From Bacteroidales bacterium (GTDB lineage: Bacteria; Bacteroidota; Bacteroidia; Bacteroidales; Bacteroidaceae): a DNA stretch of 64,000 bases. How positions within the stretch are numbered: position 1 is the stretch's first letter; every line of letters begins with the position of its first letter. Positions 26,360 to 35,147 of the stretch are shown here, one piece after another. The stretch lies in the NCBI GenBank assembly GCA_015060905.1, contig SUXQ01000001.1:221256-285255 (forward strand). The letters run 5' to 3'. A program made the position numbers and the translations under genes. The notes beneath the pieces are model-generated. The model had not been told where the DNA came from and ran no database searches. It was given only the letters and a program-made list of their open reading frames with translations.

Positions 26360-28507
26360 CTATTTTTTCATTTTGTAAACAAGAACTTTTGCAAAAGCAT
26401 TTTCTTCGTTCATTATTATATATGTTCCGTCGGATGTACGATGGGCATTAATGCAATAGTTAAAATCCGACCAACCACTCTGATTATGTACCGACGCATC
26501 GGGTCGTAATTCGCAATATTTCTCTCCACTGTTTCTGTCGTATACGTGGATGATTCCTTCGCGGGCAAGGGCTACGAAGATAAAATCTCCCTCTACACAA
26601 AATGCCTTAGCGTTAGTATGATGCTTGGTCGAGCTATCTTCGTAGTGAAAAGGTATAAAAATGCGCATGTTTGCCGGGGTACGTTCCTCGCAAACATTCT
26701 TTAGATAGTTGCTGCATTTTACAATAGTGCTTCCCATGCACCACCATGTGTCTCCTTTGTCGGGTCGTTCTTCGGAGAATCCGCACACGAACATTTCGTC
26801 ATTTTCAGCGTCGTACCATACTCTTTTCACTCCGTTGCATCCTTGCGGCAGCGGCAATAGTTTCGCTGCGTCGTATTGCGGAATTCCCTCTTTGTTCACT
26901 CCTTTCATATTCCAGAAAAATATACCCTGCTCGCGGGTGCCGCGCCATATATTACCGTTTGCGTCGACAAAAAAGCTCATGCTGAAGGGATTAATTTCGT
27001 CAATATTGTGCCATTCATTTTCGTCTCTTTTGCCGTTGCCATCGTTGTCTGTCCAGAAACGTAATTTTCTTTTCCCGGGGTCGCCGTTGTTGGCAAACAG
27101 GAAAGGAATAGCAACGTAGCCATGTTTCTTTTCATCGAAACGGTAGCCGGCTATCATTCCTCCGTACATATCCGAAACGAACAAGAAAGAGTGTCCTTCT
27201 ATTGTACGTTTCCAACAAGAAGTGATAAAGGCTCCACCTTCGGTAAGTACACGCTCATCGTCGGGGAAGGTGAAAGGGTCGGCTGTGTAAGCAACAACCT
27301 TGTCCATTCTTCCGCCTACAATGTTATAATCAATTTTGTGAATCTTTTCGGGTGTATACATGTGTTGCAGATTCTGACGGTCAATGTCTGCTGTTGCGGT
27401 GAAAATCAGTCCTTCGGTTTTCCACAGTCGCTTTTTTGTGCGTTCATTATAGGCTTCGAGTTCTGCACCTCGTCCGCCGCTGACTGCGGTGTTACACACG
27501 TATATATTCCCTTTGGAGTCGACTCCTGCACCCGCCGGACCTGTGAATCTCGATTCTCCAACCTCGCCTTTCTTGTATTTCTTTGTGGCAGAAAATACGC
27601 CGCCTTTCTGTCCGAAACTGCCCGATAGTTTGGGCTTTTTGTAAATATTGTCGTAGATAAGTACGTTAAGGTCTTTGCCTCGGTTGGGCAACAGCAGGCG
27701 GTTTTTATAAATGTCTATTGAAAAAGAGAGAGCTTTTACATTTTGGGGAATAATAATTTCTTGGGGTAGCAGTTTCCCGTCGGTTGCATTCATGCGGATA
27801 ATCTTCTCCTTTTGCATCATCCATAATCCTCCGTGATTGTCGGCGTATAGGACTCCCGCTGCTCCGTCGAGTGGGTAACCTCCGACAAAGTTCATATTCT
27901 CGGTGTTGTAAATTTTTATGGAGTCGGGCTGATTCTTCTCTTTTATTCCTGTGACGGCAACATATAGCCTATTGCCGTTTATGGCAAGCCCTTTGAGGGT
28001 GCGTGGCTTTTCTTTGCAGACAATAAGCATGTCTCCTCTGTATCCGTATCCGCCGGCAAAGGGGGCTCCTTGTCCCGATGAACGATGGTAACGACGAACG
28101 GTCTTCCATTCTATTGTCTCGTCACAAGGTGGAAACTGTGGCAGGTTATTTTCGTTGAGTCTGTTGTTCCCGCCGTCGCAACCATGCTGTGTAAGCAGTT
28201 GGTAAACATAATTGTCGTCAAGCACCACCGACAGGCACGAAAAACGTCCCCATCCGCCTGTACCCGAACCTTCGGGGCGGCTTATAAGTTTGCCATCTTT
28301 AAAGACACCTACATTTGTGCCTCCTTCGTCCCAATTGCAGATTGTTGCCACTGTCCCATCGGGGTGAACATACATGTTCAGCATGTCGTGGGGCACGTGC
28401 GTTTCCTCCCAACCGCCGTCGTTGGCTATCCACGAAACATTGTACTCTTGTGCTTGCACCGATAATGTCAGTATCGACAAAATGGTTATATTGCGGAATA
28501 GTTTCAT
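26360..28507 (-). CDS. Secreted beta-propeller protein, unknown function
   Basis: This 715-residue protein has a signal peptide (MKLFRNITILSILTLSVQAQ). The rest is a run of beta-propeller-like blades with NHL/SMP-30-type phrases (TGPAGAGVDSKGNIYVCNT, LKGLAINGNRLYVAVTG, FFVDANGNIWRGT). A calcium-binding loop of EF-hand/dockerin form (DNDGNGKRDENE) lies near residue 500. It is the third gene of an operon with two GH140-like enzymes (gap 9 nt). I do not recognise a CAZy family. It could be a sugar-binding partner, a lyase with propeller fold, or an unassigned hydrolase. No catalytic residues can be named. Confidence 0.75.
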   Translation of the reverse strand: MKLFRNITILSILTLSVQAQEYNVSWIANDGGWEETHVPHDMLNMYVHPDGTVATICNWDEGGTNVGVFKDGKLISRPEGSGTGGWGRFSCLSVVLDDNYVYQLLTQHGCDGGNNRLNENNLPQFPPCDETIEWKTVRRYHRSSGQGAPFAGGYGYRGDMLIVCKEKPRTLKGLAINGNRLYVAVTGIKEKNQPDSIKIYNTENMNFVGGYPLDGAAGVLYADNHGGLWMMQKEKIIRMNATDGKLLPQEIIIPQNVKALSFSIDIYKNRLLLPNRGKDLNVLIYDNIYKKPKLSGSFGQKGGVFSATKKYKKGEVGESRFTGPAGAGVDSKGNIYVCNTAVSGGRGAELEAYNERTKKRLWKTEGLIFTATADIDRQNLQHMYTPEKIHKIDYNIVGGRMDKVVAYTADPFTFPDDERVLTEGGAFITSCWKRTIEGHSFLFVSDMYGGMIAGYRFDEKKHGYVAIPFLFANNGDPGKRKLRFWTDNDGNGKRDENEWHNIDEINPFSMSFFVDANGNIWRGTREQGIFFWNMKGVNKEGIPQYDAAKLLPLPQGCNGVKRVWYDAENDEMFVCGFSEERPDKGDTWWCMGSTIVKCSNYLKNVCEERTPANMRIFIPFHYEDSSTKHHTNAKAFCVEGDFIFVALAREGIIHVYDRNSGEKYCELRPDASVHNQSGWSDFNYCINAHRTSDGTYIIMNEENAFAKVLVYKMKK

Positions 28508-28516
28508 GCTTGTTTT

Positions 28517-29920
28517 TTATTTATACGCCTTTCCCGGTGCGGGATATTTTTTTGCAGCGTTGTCAATTACAAGCACCCAATCGAGTGCTTCGCCATCGGT
28601 CGGTGGGGTAAATGTTCGTGGCGTGCCGTTGTTTGTGAATGTTCCTATTTTTTTTGCCTTGCCTGTGCGCGGAGAGTACCACCATGCGACGATTTTTTCG
28701 CCTTTCAGCATTTTTGTGTTTACAGAAAATGTGCGGCCGAGTGGGGCGTACACCATTGCGTATGTGCCGTCTGTGTCCATCGTTGCGGCGAAGCGGTAGC
28801 GTCCCGCGCCGGGGACTGATGACCACACTTCATCCTGGACTATAAATTCCGGCGCGGGGACGCGTGAAAAGTATGGGCGCGACTCAATCAATCGTTTAAG
28901 GTACACCGCCTGTCCGGCCGCAGGGCGATCAAGTGCTTCGTGCCACGACATTAGCGGCCTGTTTATGGGGCCTTTCTTTTCGTCGTACATTTGCCACACT
29001 GAGTGGTGCCCGTATGTGACGCCTGCCGAGCCGTAAAATGCGCTCCAGTAGAGGGTGCGGCGCACGTCCCACGAGCATGAATGTCCTTCGTTGTCGGGGT
29101 TAAATTCAAGCGGATGGTCCTCGTATAGCGGCTCAAGCTCTATGATGGGCTTTGTGGGTGTACGGCGAAAATCGTCCAGAATCCGAATATTGGAATTGTA
29201 ACGTTGGTTGTGTCCGCTTTGTCGGCCGTTGAAAGAGAGCCATTCATCATTATGGAACCATTTTGAGGATGTTTGCCACCCTGTCGGATGGAAGGTTATA
29301 AGATTCTCCTTGTCCACGCTGCGTATGCCACGAGCCATCGCCCTGATAATCTCTTGCTTGTCGCGGGCGTCGGGGTTGCGGTCGCCACCGAGTATCCAGA
29401 TGACATTATACTTCGAGTAGCGATGGGCTATCCATCGGCCATACTCCTCGGCATTTCTATTGTTAAATATGGGATTGTTGTCGTTCCACCAGCGTCCCCA
29501 TGTGGGTAAAAGCCCCACGTGAAGTCCCATTTTATTGGCGTTGCTTACTATAAAGTCCACGTGGTCCCAATAGTCGTCTGTTGCGCCGGGCTTACAGTCG
29601 GGCTTTGCAGGGTTGCGGTCGATGAGCGGGCGCTGCCCGTAAGCGTTAGGGACGTCCACTCCATCAACCTCGGCAAGTGCAACTGCTTGAATAACATTGA
29701 ATCCCTTCTCTGCGCGATTTTTCAGGTAGTGAAGGGCCTCTTCGCGGTCGAGGCGATGAAAAAGTTCCCACGCTGTGTCGCCTAAATAGAAGAAGGGCTT
29801 GCCATCTATAGTTTGCAGATAGTGACCGTTGTCAGACACTTGCAGACGTGGAAGGCTTTGAGCATCCACGCATGATAAGCTCAAAAAAGCTACCATTGTT
29901 AAGAAAATAATACGTTTCAT
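28517..29920 (-). CDS. GH140-like (DUF4038) glycosidase, secreted, copy 2
   Basis: This 467-residue protein has a signal peptide ending in SCVDA-Q. A DUF4038 TIM barrel (about 30-360) contains YLGDTAWELFHRLDREEA, WILGGDRNPD (candidate acid/base Asp180) and IIELEPLYE (candidate nucleophile Glu261 or Glu263). A C-terminal beta domain (about 370-460) is of the 'putative collagen-binding' type found in GH140. The characterised GH140 enzyme is the B. thetaiotaomicron apiosidase of rhamnogalacturonan II, so hydrolysis of an apiosyl or similar furanosyl/rhamnosyl linkage is possible. It is clearly paralogous to the gene 7 nt upstream. Family likely, substrate open. Confidence 0.82.
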   Translation of the reverse strand: MKRIIFLTMVAFLSLSCVDAQSLPRLQVSDNGHYLQTIDGKPFFYLGDTAWELFHRLDREEALHYLKNRAEKGFNVIQAVALAEVDGVDVPNAYGQRPLIDRNPAKPDCKPGATDDYWDHVDFIVSNANKMGLHVGLLPTWGRWWNDNNPIFNNRNAEEYGRWIAHRYSKYNVIWILGGDRNPDARDKQEIIRAMARGIRSVDKENLITFHPTGWQTSSKWFHNDEWLSFNGRQSGHNQRYNSNIRILDDFRRTPTKPIIELEPLYEDHPLEFNPDNEGHSCSWDVRRTLYWSAFYGSAGVTYGHHSVWQMYDEKKGPINRPLMSWHEALDRPAAGQAVYLKRLIESRPYFSRVPAPEFIVQDEVWSSVPGAGRYRFAATMDTDGTYAMVYAPLGRTFSVNTKMLKGEKIVAWWYSPRTGKAKKIGTFTNNGTPRTFTPPTDGEALDWVLVIDNAAKKYPAPGKAYK

Positions 29921-29927
29921 AGTCTTA

Positions 29928-31349
29928 CTATTTTAAGTTTCTTGTTTTTTTATTCGGTGCAGGATATTTTTTCGTAGCGTCATCCACTATAAGCACCCAA
30001 TCTTTTACAATATCGGGAGTAGGGGGTGTAAATCTTATACTCTTTTTGTTATTATTTATCTTGCCTATTTTTTGCACTTTGCCTGTCTTTGGGTCGAGCC
30101 ACCATGCTTTTAATTTTTGAGCCTTCAGCAGGCTGCCTTTGATGGAGAAACTACGTCCGCCGGGATTATAGACCATTGCGTAAGAGCCTTCATCGTCCAT
30201 GAGGGCAGCAATGTGGCGGATGCCCTTGCCGGGCACAAGCGTATCTTCTTCTACAAGTAGTTCCGGGGCGGGACGGCGCGAAAAGAATGGGCGGGAATAT
30301 AAAAGGTTTTTAAGCAAGGGGATGTCTGTTCCTGCACCTGCCTCGACAGTTTGCCGCCAAGTGGCAGTGGGGCTGTATTTTGGTGCGAAGCCATTCTTTG
30401 GGTCGTACATTTGCCATATGTGGTTATGTCCGTAAGCGACTCCGCAAGCACCGTAAAATGCTGCCCAATATATTGAACGGCGGGCATTGTCGGCGGTAGA
30501 ATAGCCCCCTGCTTCGGCATCATACTCTTTTAGTGTGACCTCGTACAATGGCTCAATGTCGGCCACGGGCTTTGCGGGCGAAAGTAGGTAATTTTCGTAT
30601 GTCTTAATATGTGAATTATACTCTTTTTGGTGTCCGCTCTGTCGGGAATTGAAGTCCAGCCAATTATCCTTATGGAACCACGTTGCCGAGCTTTGCCATC
30701 CGGCAGGATGGTAGGTGATAAGGTTGCGGTTGTCTGTTTTTCTTATAGCTTCGGCCATTGAGCGTATAATTGCTTGTTTGGAATAATCTTTGGGGTTGCG
30801 GTCGCCGCCTAGTATCCATATAATGTTGTATTTACCGTATCTTTTGGCCACGTAACTGCCATATGCCGCTGCACTTTGCTTGTCGAAAAAGGAATTTTCG
30901 TCGTTCCAATAGTGCCCCCATGTGGGTAAAAGTGCTACGTAAAGTCCCATACGGTTAGCTTGCGAAATAATATATTCCACGTGGTCCCAATAGTCGTTAT
31001 TTTCACCCTCTTCTGTTGCAAGCAAGGTGGGGTTGTTCTCTTTGAAAGGCCTGTCGCCATAAGCATTGGGGGTATTAAGACCGTCAAATTCGGATAGTAC
31101 CACTGTTTGTATAACATTGAATCCCTGTGCCTGACGCAGCTTAAGGTACGTGTCGGCTTCTTCTCTGTCGAGCCTGTGAATAAGTTCCCATGCAGTGTCG
31201 GCAAGGTAAAAGAAGGGCTTTCCGTCGGCAGTCTGCAAATGGTGCCCGTCGGGCGACACCTTCAGGCGCGGAAGGTCCTGCGCAGCGAGTGGCGCAGCGC
31301 AGAAAATGAACGCTGCCATAAACACAGTAAATAATAAAATTCGTTTCAT
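29928..31349 (-). CDS. GH140-like (DUF4038) glycosidase, secreted, copy 1
   Basis: This 473-residue protein has the same design as its downstream neighbour: signal peptide (ending near APLAAQ), DUF4038 barrel with YLADTAWELIHRLDREEAD, WILGGDRNPK and DIEPLYE, and the C-terminal beta domain ending in DWVLIVDDATKKYPAP. The two copies keep the same motif order and spacing but differ at many positions, so the duplication is old and the specificities may differ. It is the first gene of the operon behind a regulated promoter shared divergently with the GntR regulator. Confidence 0.82.
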   Translation of the reverse strand: MKRILLFTVFMAAFIFCAAPLAAQDLPRLKVSPDGHHLQTADGKPFFYLADTAWELIHRLDREEADTYLKLRQAQGFNVIQTVVLSEFDGLNTPNAYGDRPFKENNPTLLATEEGENNDYWDHVEYIISQANRMGLYVALLPTWGHYWNDENSFFDKQSAAAYGSYVAKRYGKYNIIWILGGDRNPKDYSKQAIIRSMAEAIRKTDNRNLITYHPAGWQSSATWFHKDNWLDFNSRQSGHQKEYNSHIKTYENYLLSPAKPVADIEPLYEVTLKEYDAEAGGYSTADNARRSIYWAAFYGACGVAYGHNHIWQMYDPKNGFAPKYSPTATWRQTVEAGAGTDIPLLKNLLYSRPFFSRRPAPELLVEEDTLVPGKGIRHIAALMDDEGSYAMVYNPGGRSFSIKGSLLKAQKLKAWWLDPKTGKVQKIGKINNNKKSIRFTPPTPDIVKDWVLIVDDATKKYPAPNKKTRNLK

Positions 31350-31378
31350 AAATGGCGAATATTATGATGTATTACGCG

Positions 31379-31434
31379 CAACTGTTATGTACTGTTGTGC
31401 TGCAAATATATACGCTAATAATATAAAAGCAAAA
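31379..31434 (-). promoter_or_regulatory. Promoter and operator of the GH140-propeller operon
   Basis: The minus strand reads TTTTG (31434-31430), a 19-nt spacer and TATATTTG (31410-31403). The -7 element runs straight into CAGCACAACAGTACATAAC, the operator-like sequence also found, as a mirror image, at 31477-31499. A protein bound there would cover the transcription start. Confidence 0.65.
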
Positions 31435-31472
31435 TATTTTTTCAAAAAAAATGTTTTTCATATAAATTTTCT

Positions 31473-31500
31473 TACTTTTGCAGCATAACAGTGCATAACG
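31473..31500 (+). promoter_or_regulatory. Promoter -7 element and operator of the GntR regulator gene
   Basis: TACTTTTG at 31473-31480 fits TAnnTTTG. It is followed at once by CAGCATAACAGTGCATAAC, which differs from the divergent copy at only two positions. This suggests negative autoregulation. No good -33 box is seen. Confidence 0.6.
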
Positions 31501-31519
31501 AATCGTTATTAAGGAAAAA

Positions 31520-32524
31520 ATGGACTTTAAAGTAAACGAAAATTCTTCAAGTACAATATACAGCCAGCTTGCCGAGTTTATAACAGACGCCATATGTGTC
31601 GATAAAATAAAGATTGGCGACCGTCTGCTGTCGGTAAACGAGGCTTGTCGTGAATATAATGTGTCGCGCGACACGGTGCTTGCTGCATATAAACTATTAC
31701 AGGAGCAAGGTATAATAAATTCAATACCGGGGAAGGGGTTTTTTGTCATCAGCAAGAGCAATGCAGATAATATGCGTGTATATGTGCTCTTCGATGCGAT
31801 GAACCAATACAAAGAGACCCTTTATCGTTCGCTGTTGGAAAACCTTGGTGACAAATACGAAATAAGCATTGCGTTCCACTACTACAATGCAGAACTTTTC
31901 GATACGCTTGTGAGTAACGCAAAAGGCAAGTTTGACTATTACATTTTAATGCCCCACTTTAAAGAGAATGTTACGCCTACTATAGAAAAAATACCCGCAG
32001 GCAGACTACTTCTGCTTGACGCATTCCCGTCGAACTACACAGACAACTGCGCAGCCGTATATCAGAATTTTTATTCTGACTCGTACGAAGGGCTGAGGTC
32101 TATAATCGAAAAACTGCGCAAATACGAAGCTCTACACATCGTCTACAACGATAAATTTCAATATATGCCGTCAGGATACATTGAGGGGGCTTACCGTTTT
32201 TCGGGAGAATTTAAGTTTCCCGTATATGTAGAGCCGGGTTTTGAAATGGATAATATATGTCCTAAACATTGTTACATGGCAGTCTCGGAACGCGACCTTG
32301 CTGCAATAATAAAAAGTATAACAGCAAAAGGACTGAATATTGGTAAAGATGTTGGACTAATGAGCCTCGATGATACACCGCTAAAAGAGGTACTCATCGG
32401 CGGAATAACCACGCTTACGACAGATTTTGAACTGATGGGGCGTACAGCAGCCACTCTTATAAAAAGTGGAGAAAGGCGACGTATCGCAAACCCGTGGAGA
32501 CTGCTCGATAGAGGAAGCCTATAA
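31520..32524 (+). CDS. GntR-family regulator with LacI-type sugar-binding domain
   Basis: This 334-residue protein has an N-terminal GntR winged helix (about 10-78, with LLSVNEACREYNVSRDTVLAAY and PGKGFFV). The C-terminal periplasmic-binding-protein-like sensor (about 85-320) has DVGLMSLDDTPLKEVL and ITTLTTDF, as in LacI relatives. The design is that of Bacteroides FucR and Bacillus AraR, which are repressors released by a sugar. It is divergent from the GH140 operon, and two matching operator-like sites lie between them. It most likely represses both itself and the GH140 genes until an inducing sugar appears. The inducer is unknown. Confidence 0.88.
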   Translation: MDFKVNENSSSTIYSQLAEFITDAICVDKIKIGDRLLSVNEACREYNVSRDTVLAAYKLLQEQGIINSIPGKGFFVISKSNADNMRVYVLFDAMNQYKETLYRSLLENLGDKYEISIAFHYYNAELFDTLVSNAKGKFDYYILMPHFKENVTPTIEKIPAGRLLLLDAFPSNYTDNCAAVYQNFYSDSYEGLRSIIEKLRKYEALHIVYNDKFQYMPSGYIEGAYRFSGEFKFPVYVEPGFEMDNICPKHCYMAVSERDLAAIIKSITAKGLNIGKDVGLMSLDDTPLKEVLIGGITTLTTDFELMGRTAATLIKSGERRRIANPWRLLDRGSL

Positions 32525-32574
32525 TTAAATGATAGGGCAACCATTTGCTTTTTTTGGTTGCCCTATCATTTAAT
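32524..32574. terminator. Bidirectional terminator after the GntR gene
   Basis: A perfect 20-bp stem (ATTAAATGATAGGGCAACCA and complement) has an 11-nt loop with T run. It lies between the convergent regulator and GH27 genes. Confidence 0.85.
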
Positions 32575-32630
32575 CTGTTTACAAGCTCTCTTTCAATTCT
32601 TAGGATACTTGCGAAGAGAGGCTTCCACTG

Positions 32631-34871
32631 TTAGAAACTTACTTTAAGATATCTGCATCCATGCAATGGAATAGTGCAGTTAAGTTCGTCGGACGAGAGA
32701 TCTTTCTGACGCCACACGTCACGAACGACCTTAGCAGGTTTTTCGGCAGGGATAAGAGCCTTCATGTCTACCTTATGATCCTTTTCGCCTACGTTAAAGA
32801 TACCTACTGCTATGCTACCGTCTGCCAATGGGCGGCTCCATACCTCGATGTCACCTTCTTTCAGTACACGGTCGGCCTGCTTTCCCATCATATCCTGATT
32901 GATGGCGTTCACCTCGTTGTTACATAGAAGTTTTACTGTGAAGTCGTCCATCTGTGCAATGTCGCATCCGATAAGCATGTTCGAGGCGAGGAGTGTCCAC
33001 AATGTGATGTGGCTATACTGCTCGTCGGGGGTCAAGCGGCTCTCGCGGAGTTCTCCTCTTCCCCAGCCAACCTTGCCTACTACCAGCATATCTGGGTCGT
33101 TCCAGTGACCTACGGATGAGTATTGTGATTTGCCCACCTGCAGGCGGAAACCTACATTATACACAATCTTCCAATTATCCTCGATGTCCGGAGCTGTGCG
33201 CCAGCTGTCGCCGTCGCAATATAGTCCCCATAGGTGTACCTGTGTGCCTCCCAATGGGCCGAGGCTGTAGAATATATCGCGGGGTTGCTGACGCAAGTAT
33301 TGCTGCATGAGCAGGTAGGGACGTATGCAGCTTGCGAATCCCCAATCGTTGTTCTTGTGACGCTCATTCTCGTAGCTGCACCAGTCATATTTGAGGTAGT
33401 CTACACCCCACTCGTTGTACTTCTCGGCATCCTCTTTTTCGTATCCGAGGCTTCCCAAATAGCCACCACAGGTGGTTGCTCCGGGCGAACTGTATATGCC
33501 GAACTTCAATCCGCGTTCGTGCAGCCAGTCGATAAGTCCTTTCATCGAGGGGAATTTTTCGTTTGCCTCGATTGTTCCGTCGGGGTTGCGCTTATCTGCT
33601 TCCCATCCGTCGTCGATGTTTATGTAGTTGTATCCATGGTCGGCCAAGCCCTTGTCGATGAGTGCCTGAGCCGAGGCGATGACCTTCTCTTGCGATATGC
33701 TCAGTCCCCAGCAGTTCCATGAGTTCCATCCCATAGGAGGGGTCTGACCTATCATGTCGGCACCCACTTTCAGTGTAAAATCTTGAGAAACTTTTCCCTT
33801 TGCATTTTCGGCTGTTACCGTAAAGGTCAGGTTGCCGGCCTTTTCTATTTTTCCACTTAATACTCCGTCGCTTTCTGTTAGTTGCAACCCTTCGGGTAGG
33901 TTGCTGCATGTAAATTTCATGGGACGCTCACCGGTTACTGCAAAGCGGTAAATGACAGGTGACCCCGGGCGTACGCCAAATACCGGAGCATTGTTAAAAC
34001 GAGGAGTGGCCGGGGTGGCAGGTGTCAGAACGTATTTCAGTTGCTTGTTCTCTATGAGCACCTTTCCTGTCTTGTCATCAGTGTATGTTACTGACATGTG
34101 ATACATTTTATCCATGCTGTAGGGCACAGAAACGATTGCCGGCTTGTTGCGTTTGATTTTAAGCTTTTTGGTTATGGATTTTTCCGTAGCTCCTGTCTCG
34201 CGGTCGGTGATGTTGATTTCCAATTTTCCGCTGGTAGACGTTGCGTACTTGTTATTAATTTCTACGTCGTAATGATACTCTCCGACGTTTGTGTCTGTGA
34301 GGCGCATAGAGAGACCATCAGCTGCTTTTGGGCAGAATATATTCAATGGGTTGTTGTATAAACCTCCCGAGTTACCTCTGTTATAAACGCGTATGGCCAC
34401 TACATTGTCTTCGTCCCAACGGATGCCGTCTTTTTGGGTATCGACAGCGTAGTTGCGTTCAAGTTTCCATGCAGATAAATAGCCTGCTTTGTTTGTCGGC
34501 ATAAGACCGGTAGAGCCAATGAGCTTGCCGTTCAGATAGCATTCATCGACATCATCTGCTTTGGGGATGTTGAATATGACAACATTTTGTTGGTCGGCAC
34601 TATTCAATAGGCTTTTGGGGATATTTACATGGATGCGGTACCATGCGTATGCATTGGCGTTTGTGGGGAAGCCTTGTTCGTTCCAGTACTTCGTAACGTC
34701 AATCTCGCTCCATGAGGAATCGTCTATTTCGGGATTAGCCCAATTTGCATCGTCGCCTTGCTTGAAGAGGGCCTTGCTGACGCTTATTTTTTCGGTTGCA
34801 AGGTTGCTGTCCTGTGCATTTACCTGCAACCACATTAAGGCTAATAGTGCAACAAAAAATAGCTTTTTCAT
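32631..34871 (-). CDS. GH27 alpha-galactosidase with N-terminal accessory domains, secreted
   Basis: This is a 746-residue protein. After a signal peptide (MKKLFFVALLALMWLQVNAQ) come a jelly-roll domain like those of GH2/sialate esterases (about 25-185), an Ig-like domain (about 190-285), a putative cadherin/He_PIG domain (about 290-370) and the GH27 barrel from PPMGWNSWNCWG. The nucleophile is Asp496 in YLKYDWC, and the acid/base is Asp562 in GDSWRTAPDIEDNW. A C-terminal beta domain ends the protein. It removes terminal alpha-galactose, or beta-arabinopyranose in some members. It stands alone downstream of the GntR gene in convergent orientation. Family certain, substrate open. Confidence 0.92.
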   Translation of the reverse strand: MKKLFFVALLALMWLQVNAQDSNLATEKISVSKALFKQGDDANWANPEIDDSSWSEIDVTKYWNEQGFPTNANAYAWYRIHVNIPKSLLNSADQQNVVIFNIPKADDVDECYLNGKLIGSTGLMPTNKAGYLSAWKLERNYAVDTQKDGIRWDEDNVVAIRVYNRGNSGGLYNNPLNIFCPKAADGLSMRLTDTNVGEYHYDVEINNKYATSTSGKLEINITDRETGATEKSITKKLKIKRNKPAIVSVPYSMDKMYHMSVTYTDDKTGKVLIENKQLKYVLTPATPATPRFNNAPVFGVRPGSPVIYRFAVTGERPMKFTCSNLPEGLQLTESDGVLSGKIEKAGNLTFTVTAENAKGKVSQDFTLKVGADMIGQTPPMGWNSWNCWGLSISQEKVIASAQALIDKGLADHGYNYINIDDGWEADKRNPDGTIEANEKFPSMKGLIDWLHERGLKFGIYSSPGATTCGGYLGSLGYEKEDAEKYNEWGVDYLKYDWCSYENERHKNNDWGFASCIRPYLLMQQYLRQQPRDIFYSLGPLGGTQVHLWGLYCDGDSWRTAPDIEDNWKIVYNVGFRLQVGKSQYSSVGHWNDPDMLVVGKVGWGRGELRESRLTPDEQYSHITLWTLLASNMLIGCDIAQMDDFTVKLLCNNEVNAINQDMMGKQADRVLKEGDIEVWSRPLADGSIAVGIFNVGEKDHKVDMKALIPAEKPAKVVRDVWRQKDLSSDELNCTIPLHGCRYLKVSF

Positions 34872-34887
34872 GTTTTTTATTTTGGGC

Positions 34888-34916
34888 CCCTGATGGTTAA
34901 TGTTTGGGCATCAGGG
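34888..34916 (-). promoter_or_regulatory. Small hairpin in the leader of the GH27 gene
   Basis: An 8-bp stem (CCCTGATG and complement) with a 13-nt loop lies 17-45 nt before the start codon. TATCTTCG at 34972-34965, one mismatch to TAnnTTTG, is a possible -7 element further upstream. Function unknown. Confidence 0.35.
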
Positions 34917-35108
34917 AGCAGTCGGGGCTCGTTAATAACTACTGCTGATGCGACTTTGTCTTTGCGAAGATATTGAAAATTTTCATAAAAAAACTATAAT
35001 TAAACTATTTCTGTAGCCGAAAAGTGATTAATTACGCGATGCCGGGTCATGTGAAGTTTTATTTTTTTATTCTGATGAAGGTGTGGTGATTGTGGTTGTG
35101 TGAATGAA

Positions 35109-35144
35109 AAGGTCCGGACTAAAATTGTTTTTAATCCGGACCTT
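35109..35144 (-). terminator. Terminator of the DUF3109 gene
   Basis: A 10-bp perfect stem (AAGGTCCGGA and complement) lies 4 nt after the stop, with an A/T-rich loop and T-rich flank. Confidence 0.7.
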
Positions 35145-35147
35145 GTA

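Noticed and set aside
31473-31500. Operator copies as remnants of an insertion sequence's inverted ends
   Set aside because: They are only 23 nt long, overlap two -7 boxes exactly, and have no target duplication or transposase between them. A regulatory role explains them better.
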